33,217 bases of DNA from Paenimyroides marinum (GTDB lineage Bacteria; Bacteroidota; Bacteroidia; Flavobacteriales; Flavobacteriaceae), in NCBI RefSeq assembly GCF_900108395.1, contig NZ_FNXE01000032.1, positions 1 through 33,217 of the forward strand. Direction: 5' to 3'. The translations under genes and the position numbers were made by a program. The notes under the pieces were generated by a model that saw only the letters and a list, made by a program, of their open reading frames with translations, was not told where the DNA came from and did not search any database. This document shows, in pieces, positions 1 through 7,295 of the stretch (position 1 is its first letter; each line of letters opens with the position of its first letter).

Positions 1-1
1 G

Positions 2-511
2 ATACATTGGAGATTACTGACTACAAAAAAGGTAGAAGATTTTGCTACTGCATTGCTCTGTATCGAATGGTATACTTGCAGGTGGATTATAGAAGAAGTT
101 TTCAGAATCCTCAAAAAGGAAGGCTTCAATATAGAAGCAAGTGAACTCTCTAAAGCAAAAGCCATCAGGAAACTGACTTTAATGATGTTGGAAACTATCG
201 TAAAGCTGTTTATTATGCAGATTGCCTATAATACAGAGGAAGAAGTAAACCCAAGAAGTTGTTTTTCACAGCAAGAAATAGAATGTTTGGAAATACAGAT
301 TGAGCAACTTGAGGGCAAAACAGAAAAGCTAAAAAACCCATATAAACCGTCTGATTTAAAACGATATATATGGGCTATTGCTCGTTTAGGAGGATGGAAA
401 GGATATCTTTCTGAACGAAAACCCGGAATCACTACCTTTTGGATTGGACTTCAAAAATTCTCCGCAATATTACAGGGATATACACTTTTTAAAGATGTGT
501 CCAGACGGTAG
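2..511 (+). CDS. IS4-family transposase, C-terminal part (5' end outside window)
   Basis: The reading frame is open from base 2 and enters from outside the window, so the first in-frame TTG (53) is not a real start. The visible protein begins IHWRLLTT, then shows the IS4-family C1 signature Y-x2-R-x3-E-x6-K (YTCRWIIEEVFRILK, around bases 71-115). That E is the catalytic glutamate of the DDE triad. The two aspartates lie upstream and are not visible. The stop codon TAG (509-511) lies inside the right terminal inverted repeat, so the gene runs to the very end of the element. The other half of a matching transposase starts at 32841. Nothing in the visible part suggests inactivation. Confidence 0.9.
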   Translation: MHWRLLTTKKVEDFATALLCIEWYTCRWIIEEVFRILKKEGFNIEASELSKAKAIRKLTLMMLETIVKLFIMQIAYNTEEEVNPRSCFSQQEIECLEIQIEQLEGKTEKLKNPYKPSDLKRYIWAIARLGGWKGYLSERKPGITTFWIGLQKFSAILQGYTLFKDVSRR

Positions 512-512
512 G
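496..512 (+). repeat. IS right terminal inverted repeat
   Basis: The 17 bases TGTGTCCAGACGGTAGG are the exact reverse complement of 32798-32814. The match stops on both sides (513 and 495 do not pair), which fixes the outer boundary of the element at about base 512. Confidence 0.88.
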
Positions 513-530
513 CTTAACGCTGGTTTTTGT
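513..530 (-). terminator. Possible half terminator interrupted by the IS
   Basis: Read on the minus strand, downstream of the barrel gene that stops at 533, the sequence gives an A-rich 5' arm AAAAACCAGC, a loop GTTAA and then a single G before the IS begins. A normal intrinsic terminator would continue with GCTGGTTTTT. The IS therefore appears to have entered the hairpin next to its loop. This is inference from one arm only. Confidence 0.4.
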
Positions 531-532
531 TT

Positions 533-1510
533 TTACAAACCTAACTGAATTCCGATACTCCAATAATTCTGATCGACTGTGTTATCACTGAATACCGGAT
601 TTAAATCGTACTTAAATACCAGTTTATAATTATCTTTTCCGGCATAAGCCATTAGTCCGTATTGGAAATCATTTACATTCCAATCGCCTTTTTGTTGTTC
701 AGATATTTTATATCCATCGGCATTTTCATATCTAATGAATTGTTTTGAGTTGATGTTGTATCCAATGTATCCACCTAATCCGAAGTTTAATCCTTCTTTT
801 GTAGTGAAACGGCGATTAGCCTCGTTATAACTTTTTGTGGTGGTTGTAAAATCTAACGTAACAGGAATGGTAATGTATGTATTTCTTAAATAAGCATAGT
901 TTTTACGTAATTCTTTTGCTAACATTTCAGTATCAGTTTGATTACCTTTCAAAACAAATTGTTTATTATCTGTTGTTGCCAAACCGTTGTATTTAAAGCC
1001 TAAACCATAACGAATTCCCCATTTGTTATTGGTTTTACTGAAAGGCGTACGCACTGCAATACCCCACTCAAAATAATTAGAACGCAGATAACCAAATTCT
1101 GAATTAGCAAAAGCTCCATCTGTAGCTACGTTGCCTACACCAAATGCCAAGTATGGGGTAATTTTTGTACGATATTTTGCAACAGTATCCATTTCTACGC
1201 CCATTGCAAAATCAAAAGGGTTTTGTTCTTTTCCCCAATCGTAATCATAATCTTCGGCGGTTTCAACAACTGCTTCTGCATCTTCCTGCTCCATTATCTT
1301 TGAAATCACCTGATATGCTTGATTTTCTGTAATATTACCCTCTTCTACCTGTTGGTTAACAACACCTATTTTTTCTTTTAAAGTTAAGGTTTCACTTTCA
1401 TAAGCAGTTTTAATGACCTGATTATTGATAATAAGGGTCAACGTATCTGTTTCTTGAGCATTTACCGTGAAACCAAAAGCTATTAAAGCAATACATAATA
1501 GTTTTTTCAT
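533..1510 (-). CDS. Outer-membrane beta-barrel protein with helical N-terminal segment (sigma-operon paralogue)
   Basis: This 325-residue protein has a signal peptide ending near NAQ (residue 19), a charged helical stretch at about residues 35-85, and then alternating aromatic/glycine strands ending in the short C-terminal GIQLGL typical of outer-membrane barrels (PorT/OMP_b-brl family). It is a paralogue of the protein at 2178-3206: both have a helical region after the signal peptide, share a LxFGLGGYIGY-like strand, and have a matching final segment (VDQNYWSIGIQL versus ADQNIFNVSLVI). It lies 130 bp downstream of the thioredoxin-like gene on the same strand, so it may belong to the sigma/anti-sigma unit or have its own promoter. 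Ligand and function are unknown. The IS ends 20 bp past its stop codon. Confidence 0.8.
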   Translation of the reverse strand: MKKLLCIALIAFGFTVNAQETDTLTLIINNQVIKTAYESETLTLKEKIGVVNQQVEEGNITENQAYQVISKIMEQEDAEAVVETAEDYDYDWGKEQNPFDFAMGVEMDTVAKYRTKITPYLAFGVGNVATDGAFANSEFGYLRSNYFEWGIAVRTPFSKTNNKWGIRYGLGFKYNGLATTDNKQFVLKGNQTDTEMLAKELRKNYAYLRNTYITIPVTLDFTTTTKSYNEANRRFTTKEGLNFGLGGYIGYNINSKQFIRYENADGYKISEQQKGDWNVNDFQYGLMAYAGKDNYKLVFKYDLNPVFSDNTVDQNYWSIGIQLGL

Positions 1511-1640
1511 TTTTAAGTATTTTTAATTTTTACAGTTAGTGTGTAATTTAATAATTTGTTACATGTAAACACAAAGTCTGTGCCATTTTTAACATTTTAT
1601 TAAATAACTAACCTCTCATTTTGACGCTTCTAACGTTTTT

Positions 1641-2132
1641 TTATAGACTATATAAATAATTCAATTTGACATAATCAATTTCTCCAGTATCAACAATAAA
1701 ATCCAAATCACCAAATCCATTACTATACAGCATTATGAAATCACCACTATCAACATTTGTAAGTTTTGAAATTTCCTGCACAAATTTTTGTTTCCGCTTA
1801 AAAATATTTAGAGATTTATCACCTCCTAAAGCGTACAAAGGATAATCTAAACCAACCTTATTTGACATTTCAAGCATCAAGTCATGCATATCAGTAAGAC
1901 CAATAATGTAGACATTAATCTTTTGTGAGTACTTATTAATTACAGTCTGATATTCCAACAAAACCTCTTCGCCAACCTCACAATTTGGATTCCAAAATGC
2001 TACAAATGATGGTTTTTCAGACTGCTTTATTGAATCATACACTTGTTTTGCATTTAATGTTTTTATTTCAACTTGGGCAGATGATAAAACTGTATAAAAA
2101 CAGAAAATGATAAATAGAATTGATTTTCTCAT
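1641..2132 (-). CDS. Secreted thioredoxin-fold protein with one active-site cysteine
   Basis: This 163-residue protein has a signal peptide (residues 1-19, ending SSAQ) and then a short thioredoxin-like fold. The beta-strand FVAFW is followed by NPNCEVGEE at residues 48-56, which aligns with the TlpA/thioredoxin WCxxC active site. Only the first cysteine (C51) remains and the second position is Gly54. An ordinary dithiol reductase is therefore unlikely; a monothiol, structural or binding role is more plausible. It is exported, so it acts in the periplasm or at the surface. It lies 45 bp downstream of the first barrel of the sigma/anti-sigma cluster, on the same strand. The family call is moderate because the protein is short and divergent. 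Confidence 0.65.
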   Translation of the reverse strand: MRKSILFIIFCFYTVLSSAQVEIKTLNAKQVYDSIKQSEKPSFVAFWNPNCEVGEEVLLEYQTVINKYSQKINVYIIGLTDMHDLMLEMSNKVGLDYPLYALGGDKSLNIFKRKQKFVQEISKLTNVDSGDFIMLYSNGFGDLDFIVDTGEIDYVKLNYLYSL

Positions 2133-2177
2133 ATTATTTTGATTTTAGTAATTTAAAATAATTTCAGAGCAAATTTG

Positions 2178-3206
2178 CTAAAACAATTCTATCACCAAAC
2201 TTACATTAAATATATTTTGATCAGCAAATGACCTTTTAAATACCGTATTTAAATTGTATGTTGTTCTTAAACTAAAATTCTGGTATCCAACATAAGCACC
2301 TAAACCGTAAATAAATTGATTAGAATTAAATTTTGCAGCTGTTGTTTGTCTGTATTTTTCTCCATCAACTTCATATTCTAACTGTCTGTTTAATTGTGAA
2401 TATCCAATAAAACCACCTATTCCTGCATAAAATGACTGACGTGATTTTATAATAAGATTTCCAAATTCATCATACTTTCTTTTCGAAAAATCATATTCTA
2501 AATAATTAGACCAATTTAGCTCTGTAAAATTCATTCTTGATTTAGTTACGGGAAAATCAATATCTACCAAAACAGTTTCATTATTAACATTCTCAAATGT
2601 TTTATCATCGTTTATTTTAAAAAAATGAAATGTAGCATCGAACATAGTTTTCCAATAAATATGGGAAGTTGGTTTTCCAATACGTGTTTTAGCTCCTATT
2701 CCAACCCCACCAGAAGAAACAAAACCGCTTGTATAGTAATCTTTATATACAGAATTATCAATCATTAAAGAACTATTACCAAATCTGTACTCTGCCATCA
2801 AGAATGATCTATCCTCTATTAACTGCTTTTGATACGCCGTCATATCTGAACTAAAATTAATATTGTCTTCAATTTTATTGTTGATGAGTGTTTTTATTTT
2901 ATCTGACTGCTTTTCTGTTTCGTCTTCAATTTGTTTGGCGTAAAACTCGGCTTTTTCGTTACGTAATTTATCAGCTTCAACTTTTGTCAACTCATTGTTT
3001 GCAACTTTTTTCTCAATTTCGCTTAACTCTTCTGCTAATTTATCTTTATTGGTTTTAATGATCACATCAATATCATACGAAATATCGTTCACTTTTCTGG
3101 TAAACTCATTTGCCGATTGTACCGGACGTTTATCGTTAAAAAGTACTTGTGCCTGAACATTTAAAAGGCTCAATAAAAAAACGGTGGTTAAAATTACTTT
3201 TTTCAT
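2178..3206 (-). CDS. Outer-membrane beta-barrel protein with coiled-coil stalk, sigma/anti-sigma operon
   Basis: This 342-residue protein has a signal peptide (residues 1-19, ending VQAQ), then about 85 residues rich in Lys/Glu with heptad-like spacing (about 45-115; a likely periplasmic coiled coil), then a predicted barrel to the C-terminus (OMP_b-brl/PorT-like). Its ATG overlaps the stop of the anti-sigma-like gene by one base (TAATG), which indicates translational coupling. It is a paralogue of 533-1510. In Bacteroidetes, barrels downstream of an ECF sigma and a short membrane anti-sigma are common, and their role is usually not established. The helical region could reach toward the anti-sigma factor in the periplasm, but that is inference. 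Confidence 0.8.
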   Translation of the reverse strand: MKKVILTTVFLLSLLNVQAQVLFNDKRPVQSANEFTRKVNDISYDIDVIIKTNKDKLAEELSEIEKKVANNELTKVEADKLRNEKAEFYAKQIEDETEKQSDKIKTLINNKIEDNINFSSDMTAYQKQLIEDRSFLMAEYRFGNSSLMIDNSVYKDYYTSGFVSSGGVGIGAKTRIGKPTSHIYWKTMFDATFHFFKINDDKTFENVNNETVLVDIDFPVTKSRMNFTELNWSNYLEYDFSKRKYDEFGNLIIKSRQSFYAGIGGFIGYSQLNRQLEYEVDGEKYRQTTAAKFNSNQFIYGLGAYVGYQNFSLRTTYNLNTVFKRSFADQNIFNVSLVIELF

Positions 3207-3865
3207 TATTCTATCTCTATAGTGTTAGCAAAATTTCCAATAAAATTATTATGTTTTTCTTTTATCAATTTCCATAAAACAATATCTTTTCTAATAGATT
3301 TTTCTTCGGGCATTGCTTTATTCATTTTTCGTTCAACCTCGGCACTTTCTAATAAACGTTGTGGATCAACTGTAATTTCTACATTTGAACGAGCTGCAAT
3401 GAATACCTCATCTTTTATATCATACATCTGATAAACTTCTTTTTTCTCTGTTAACGGAAGTTTTTCTGTAACAACCGGTTCTTTATTTGCAATAATTGCC
3501 GGTGGTACATTTGATATGTTTTTTGAATGTGTGTGTGTTTTAAATAGTTTCTTAACAGTCGATTCTTTTGATAGATTTTTATTTACCTCATTATCCGTTT
3601 TTTGTAGTTCATTGTTTATAACAACCGCCTCAATTGGCTTTGTTTCGGGAATTGATTGGGTATCCTTTTCAAAAAAAGTCCATAACCCAACAAACAACAA
3701 TACCGATGCAGCAGCCGATAAAAGATAATACAACTTTATTGATTTTTGTTTAACCGGTTTATCTTCGTTTAAAAGATGTTCCATTCGCTGCCACGCATCT
3801 GTCGATGGTTTTATTTCGCGACGTTGGAAAAAATCTTTTATGTCTTTTTCAAAATCCTCCATCAT
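3206..3865 (-). CDS. Anti-sigma factor-like single-pass membrane protein
   Basis: This 219-residue protein has an acidic/basic cytoplasmic N-terminus (about residues 1-42, with an AWQRMEHLL helix), one transmembrane helix at about residues 44-65, and a polar domain of about 150 residues that would be periplasmic. This is the usual layout of Bacteroidetes anti-sigma partners. It starts directly after the sigma factor stop (TAG then ATGATG), so either of two adjacent ATGs may be used (3865 or 3862). There is no zinc-binding HxxxCxxC motif. The role as inhibitor of the sigma factor is inferred from position and topology rather than from a recognised domain. Confidence 0.75.
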   Translation of the reverse strand: MMEDFEKDIKDFFQRREIKPSTDAWQRMEHLLNEDKPVKQKSIKLYYLLSAAASVLLFVGLWTFFEKDTQSIPETKPIEAVVINNELQKTDNEVNKNLSKESTVKKLFKTHTHSKNISNVPPAIIANKEPVVTEKLPLTEKKEVYQMYDIKDEVFIAARSNVEITVDPQRLLESAEVERKMNKAMPEEKSIRKDIVLWKLIKEKHNNFIGNFANTIEIE

Positions 3866-4399
3866 CTATCGTATTAATTCAATTTGTTGTTTCAGTAATT
3901 TTTTAGCGTAAGCCAGTTGCGATTTTGATGTTCCGACAGAAATATTCAGCATTTCGGCAATTTCCTGATGTTTGTATCCTTCAATCACACTCAACACAAA
4001 AATATATCGGCAGCCTTTCGGCAAATCGTCAATCAGTTTTTGGTAATCGTTTGATACTTCATAAGGATCTGAAACCACACTTAAAACCGACTGATTAGCA
4101 TCTTCTATAAAATCGAGTTCTTTTTTTGATCGAAGAAACGACAAGCTTTCGCGAATCATAATCTTACGGATCCAACCTTCAAAACTACCATCGTTCCGGT
4201 ACTGATTAATGTTTTGAAACACTTTCATAAAGGCGCACAGCATTACATCTTCGGCATTGTGAAGATCTTTTATGTACTGCCTGCAGGTACTTAACATGGT
4301 TGGCGAAAACTGATCGAACAGTTGTTTTTGTGCCGCGCGGTTATTGTTTTGTACCTGATTTATTAGTTCAGACTCGGAAAAAGGTGTTTTTAGATTCAA
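3866..4399 (-). CDS. RNA polymerase sigma-70 factor, ECF subfamily
   Basis: This 177-residue protein has sigma region 2 at about residues 25-95 (including HNAEDVMLCAFMKVFQ, then FEGWIRKIMIRESLSFLR) and region 4 at about 125-175 (LPKGCRYIFVLSVIEGYKHQEIA, then a helix-turn-helix with LNISVGTSKSQL). Region 3 is absent, as in ECF factors. It redirects RNA polymerase to a small regulon. It is the first gene of a minus-strand unit with the anti-sigma-like protein directly downstream, so self-regulation is likely. The upstream region carries only a weak -7-like box (4428-4435, one mismatch), which fits a non-housekeeping promoter. Confidence 0.92.
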   Translation of the reverse strand: MNLKTPFSESELINQVQNNNRAAQKQLFDQFSPTMLSTCRQYIKDLHNAEDVMLCAFMKVFQNINQYRNDGSFEGWIRKIMIRESLSFLRSKKELDFIEDANQSVLSVVSDPYEVSNDYQKLIDDLPKGCRYIFVLSVIEGYKHQEIAEMLNISVGTSKSQLAYAKKLLKQQIELIR

Positions 4400-4578
4400 T
4401 TGTTTTGGCCTCTTTATTACATAGACGCAAAAGAAACAGAAAAGGTTGTAAGATGATTGTTTTTTTTAAACTTTTTTTGAGTATCTTAAAATATGAATTT
4501 ATAGCCAGCTAAAATTTAAAAATGAAAAACGCAATTTTAATAAATAGCCCGGATTTCATCGGTATTCTTTTTTGGAAT

Positions 4579-4610
4579 CCTTCGACAAGCTCAGTACAGG
4601 CTGGGTGAAG
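4579..4610. repeat. REP-like imperfect hairpin containing CTTCGACAAGCTCAG
   Basis: The unit begins CCTTCGACAAGCTCAG and ends GGCTGGGTGAAG. CTTC pairs with GAAG and AGCT pairs with GGCT (one G:U), giving an imperfect stem-loop. CCTTCGACAAGCTCAG is a sequence I recognise as a dispersed palindromic repeat in many bacterial genomes. Only one copy is in this window, so its dispersed nature here is inference. Confidence 0.5.
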
Positions 4611-4677
4611 CAAAAGATATAGCAGAAAGCCGGAAACAGCTTCAATTGATAAATATTAAACAATAAAAAATTCATAA

Positions 4678-4730
4678 TGAGATTACTTCGTCAGTTCGCA
4701 AGCTCGTGTCCGGATCAAGTCCGGAATGAC
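4678..4730. repeat. REP-like repeat with TCCGGA hairpin
   Basis: The unit runs from TGAGATTACTTCGTCAG to GGAATGAC and contains TCCGGA (4709-4714), a five-base loop TCAAG and TCCGGA (4720-4725), a perfect 6-bp hairpin. Strings such as GTCATTCCGGACTTGATCC and GAGATT-CTTCGTC are known to me as dispersed intergenic repeats in several bacterial groups. It lies 14 bp past the rlmN stop, so the hairpin may also protect or end that transcript. Confidence 0.5.
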
Positions 4731-4744
4731 AAAATTAAAGTAAA

Positions 4745-5785
4745 TTATGATTTATTAGCCAATTGTCCGCAGGCGGCATCGATGTCTTTTCCGCGCGATC
4801 TACGTACTTTTGCTACAATGCCGGCATTGTTTAACGCAGTTATATAAGCATCGATAACCGTAGGATCGGCTTGTTGAAATTCGCCATCATCGATTGGGTT
4901 GTATTCAATAATGTTTACTTTGCAAGGCACATATTTGCAGAATTTCACCAAGGCATCAATGGCTTTTTTATCATCGTTAATGCCTTTCCAAACCACATAT
5001 TCGTAAGTAATTTTGCTTTTGGTTTTGCGGTACCAATACTCTAACGCTTCACGCAGTTCGGGTAACGGAAAACTTTTGGTAAACGGCATGATTTTGTTTC
5101 GGGTTTCTTCGATTGCCGAGTGCAATGATACAGCCAGCTTGAATTTCACCTCATCGTCTGCCATTTTTTTTATCATTTTTGAAACGCCCGATGTAGATAC
5201 CGTGATGCGTTTTGGAGACATTCCCAAACCTTCGTCTGAAGTAATTTTTTCAATAGCTTTCATCACATTGGGATAGTTCATCAGCGGTTCGCCCATTCCC
5301 ATAAATACGATGTTTGACAGCGGACGGTTGTGGTACAAACGACTCTCCTGATCAATTGCCACTACCTGATCATAAATTTCATCGGGCGCCAAATTGCGCA
5401 TGCGTTTTAAACGTGCTGTGGCACAAAAATTACAGTCTAAACTGCAACCAACCTGAGACGATACACAGGCAGTTGTTCGGGTATTTGTAGGAATTAAAAC
5501 AGATTCTACAATTAACCCATCGTGCAAACGCACCGCATTTTTAATCGTCCCGTCATTACTGTGTTGCATGGTATCAACCTGAATGTGGTTTATTACAAAA
5601 TGCTGCTCTAATAAAATGCGGGTTTCTTTTGATATATTGGTCATGTCATCAAAGCTGTGTGCACCTTTGCTCCACAACCATTCGTAAACCTGATTGCCCC
5701 GAAAAGCTTTATCGCCTTGCATTACAAAGAATTCACGAATTTGTTCTTTGGTTAAACTCCGTATGTCTTTTTTTATCGTTTGCAT
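4745..5785 (-). CDS. rlmN: Dual-specificity rRNA/tRNA adenine C2 methyltransferase RlmN
   Basis: This 346-residue radical-SAM enzyme methylates C2 of A2503 in 23S rRNA and, in the family, A37 of some tRNAs. The radical-SAM CxxxCxxC motif is C114, C118 and C121 (GCSLDCNFC). C107 precedes it as in E. coli RlmN, and the methyl-carrying C-terminal cysteine is C339 (AACGQLA). The N-terminal FRGNQVYEWLW and internal MGMGEPLMNY also fit the family. Length is normal. RlmN is preferred over the resistance enzyme Cfr because the N-terminal and C-terminal motifs are of the housekeeping type and Cfr is rare in this group. It is a single gene with its own promoter-like box at 5790-5797. Confidence 0.95.
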   Translation of the reverse strand: MQTIKKDIRSLTKEQIREFFVMQGDKAFRGNQVYEWLWSKGAHSFDDMTNISKETRILLEQHFVINHIQVDTMQHSNDGTIKNAVRLHDGLIVESVLIPTNTRTTACVSSQVGCSLDCNFCATARLKRMRNLAPDEIYDQVVAIDQESRLYHNRPLSNIVFMGMGEPLMNYPNVMKAIEKITSDEGLGMSPKRITVSTSGVSKMIKKMADDEVKFKLAVSLHSAIEETRNKIMPFTKSFPLPELREALEYWYRKTKSKITYEYVVWKGINDDKKAIDALVKFCKYVPCKVNIIEYNPIDDGEFQQADPTVIDAYITALNNAGIVAKVRRSRGKDIDAACGQLANKS

Positions 5786-5789
5786 GCTG

Positions 5790-5797
5790 CAAAGTTA
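5790..5797 (-). promoter_or_regulatory. Putative -7 box for rlmN
   Basis: On the minus strand this reads TAACTTTG, an exact match to the Bacteroidetes -7 consensus TAnnTTTG. It ends only four bases before the rlmN ATG, which predicts a transcript with almost no leader. No clear TTG was found at the expected -33 spacing, so confidence is moderate. Confidence 0.42.
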
Positions 5798-5888
5798 CAA
5801 CAATTTACAAGTAGTTTTCAGTTTTGATGGTTTAGAAATTTTGAGAATTATTTAATGACTAAAGGCGGTGCTTCAGAGAAAACTTCCC

Positions 5889-5896
5889 TATCTTTA
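5889..5896 (+). promoter_or_regulatory. Weak -7-like box for the O-methyltransferase operon
   Basis: TATCTTTA matches TAnnTTTG at seven of eight positions and lies 17 bases before the ATG at 5914. No good -33 TTG was seen. Confidence 0.3.
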
Positions 5897-5913
5897 CTCT
5901 AAACAAAGAACCT

Positions 5914-6555
5914 ATGCATTTTATTTCAGAAGAATTAGAAAATTATATAGCTGACCATTCGGTAAAAGAACCAGAATTATTACAACAGCTGAACAAAGAA
6001 ACACATCAAAAAGTATTACAACCCCGTATGTTAAGCGGTCATTTTCAGGGGCGTGTTTTGAGTATGCTTTCTAAAATTATTCAACCAAAGCATATTTTAG
6101 AAATAGGAACCTACACCGGCTATGCTACGTTATGTATGGCTGAAGGATTGCAGGAAAACGGGACGGTTGACACCATTGACATCAATGAAGAATTAGAAGA
6201 AATTCAGAATAAATATTTTAATCAATCGGGCAAAAGAAACCAGATTATTCAACATATTGGCAATGCTTTGGAAATTATTCCTGTGCTGGATAAAAAATTC
6301 GATTTGGTTTTTATTGATGCCGATAAAGAAAATTACATTAATTACTGGAATTTGGTTGTTCCGTTGATGAATAAAGGAGGAATTATCCTTTCAGACAACG
6401 TCTTGTGGAGCGGCAAAGTATTAGAAGAAGTAAAACCCAACGATAAATCGACTAAAATTTTGCTGGAATACAATAAAATTACAAACGAAGATCCAAGAGT
6501 AGAAACGGTTTTGTTACCTATTAGAGATGGTTTAACCGTTAGCAGGGTGTTATAA
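5914..6555 (+). CDS. SAM-dependent O-methyltransferase, Methyltransf_3 (caffeoyl-CoA/TrmR-like) family
   Basis: This 213-residue class I methyltransferase has motif I LEIGTYTGYA (residues 62-71), then FIDADKENY and LSDNVLWSGKV, the metal/substrate segment typical of the caffeoyl-CoA O-methyltransferase family. Bacterial members include TrmR, which methylates 5-hydroxyuridine in tRNA, but many act on small phenolics. The sequence alone does not decide between these. Full length. It sits eight bases upstream of the PP-loop gene, so the two are probably co-transcribed. Confidence 0.88.
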   Translation: MHFISEELENYIADHSVKEPELLQQLNKETHQKVLQPRMLSGHFQGRVLSMLSKIIQPKHILEIGTYTGYATLCMAEGLQENGTVDTIDINEELEEIQNKYFNQSGKRNQIIQHIGNALEIIPVLDKKFDLVFIDADKENYINYWNLVVPLMNKGGIILSDNVLWSGKVLEEVKPNDKSTKILLEYNKITNEDPRVETVLLPIRDGLTVSRVL

Positions 6556-6563
6556 GTAAAGAA

Positions 6564-7262
6564 ATGGAAAAACAAAAAGCCGTGTTTAATTGGAGTGGCG
6601 GAAAAGATTCTGCCCTGGCACTTTACAAAATTTTAAACGATGATAAATTTGATGTTGTAGCTTTGTTAACTACAATAAATGAAGAGACATTAACTTCATC
6701 AGTCCATTCTATCCCTGCAGAGATATTGGCAAAACAGGCTGATAGTATTGGCATTCCTCTTCATACTGTTTCTTTTGCAAAAGATTTATCAAATTATGAC
6801 AGTATAATGAGCAAAACTGTTGCTTATTTTAAAAAGCAAGGCGTTACACATTTTATATTTGGTGATATTTTTTTAGAAGATGTAAAAACTTATAGAGAAA
6901 GTAAATTAAATCCACTGGGCATTGAGGTTGTAGAACCACTATGGAATAAATCATCTGCAGATATTATGGATGATTTCTTAAGATCAGGAATTAAAGCAAA
7001 AATAATTGTTACGCAGGCTAACAAATTAGATCAATCTTTTATTGGGAAAAATCTGGATAAAGATACAATGGATTTATTTCCTGATGATGTAGATGTTTGC
7101 GGAGAAAATGGTGAATACCATACACTGTCATATGCCGGCGGTTTGTTTAAAAAAGACGTAACCTTCTCTATTTTAAAAACTGATAAGATTACATACGATA
7201 TTAAACTGAGTAACAACCAGATAAAAACATTTGAATACTGGCAGGCAGATATTACTGTTTAA
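6564..7262 (+). CDS. PP-loop ATPase, diphthine-ammonia ligase (Dph6/DUF71) family
   Basis: This 232-residue protein begins with the PP-loop SGGKDS (residues 11-16), which binds ATP for adenylation. It also has the family motif CGENGEYHT (around residues 178-186). Eukaryotic Dph6 amidates diphthine on elongation factor 2, but bacteria lack diphthamide, so the substrate here is different and unknown; a role in nucleotide or cofactor amidation is only a guess. It is second in a two-gene unit with the O-methyltransferase. Its stop codon merges with the A-tract of a bidirectional terminator. Confidence 0.85.
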   Translation: MEKQKAVFNWSGGKDSALALYKILNDDKFDVVALLTTINEETLTSSVHSIPAEILAKQADSIGIPLHTVSFAKDLSNYDSIMSKTVAYFKKQGVTHFIFGDIFLEDVKTYRESKLNPLGIEVVEPLWNKSSADIMDDFLRSGIKAKIIVTQANKLDQSFIGKNLDKDTMDLFPDDVDVCGENGEYHTLSYAGGLFKKDVTFSILKTDKITYDIKLSNNQIKTFEYWQADITV

Positions 7263-7295
7263 AAAAAAACGCTTTCTACCAGAAAGCGTTTTTTT
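7261..7295. terminator. Bidirectional intrinsic terminator between convergent genes
   Basis: A-tract 7261-7269, stem CGCTTTCT (7270-7277), loop ACC, stem AGAAAGCG (7281-7288), T-tract 7289-7295. The stem is perfect and flanked by A and T tracts, so it should work on both strands. It ends the PP-loop gene (+) and contains the last codons and the TAG stop (7276-7278) of the PAP2 gene (-). Confidence 0.9.

Larger units (their letters stand above)
1..512 (+). mobile_element. IS4-family insertion sequence, 3' part
   Basis: This is the right-hand part of an insertion sequence whose left part lies before the window. It carries the C-terminal part of a DDE transposase and ends in a 17-bp terminal inverted repeat at 496-512, which pairs with the left repeat at 32798-32814. 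The family call rests on the YREK motif in the transposase. Full length and target duplication cannot be read here because the other end of this copy is missing. Confidence 0.9.
4400..4744. other. 345-bp gene-free region with two REP-like repeats
   Basis: No convincing coding sequence lies here between the sigma factor start and the rlmN stop. The region holds A/T-rich sequence near the sigma gene and two repeat-like units (4579-4610 and 4678-4730), described separately. I see no clear rho-independent terminator for rlmN other than hairpins formed by these repeats. Confidence 0.7.

Noticed and set aside
53..511. Complete small transposase starting at TTG 53
   Set aside because: The frame is open upstream to the window edge with typical IS4 sequence (IHWRLLTT), so the gene is cut by the window rather than short.
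3516..3728. Plus-strand frame of 70 codons opposite the anti-sigma gene
   Set aside because: It is antisense to a well-supported gene and has no family resemblance. Similar shadow frames at 5013, 13292, 25410, 27160 and others were dropped for the same reason.
4745..5785. Cfr-type antibiotic resistance methyltransferase
   Set aside because: N-terminal and C-terminal segments and length match housekeeping RlmN; there is no resistance context.
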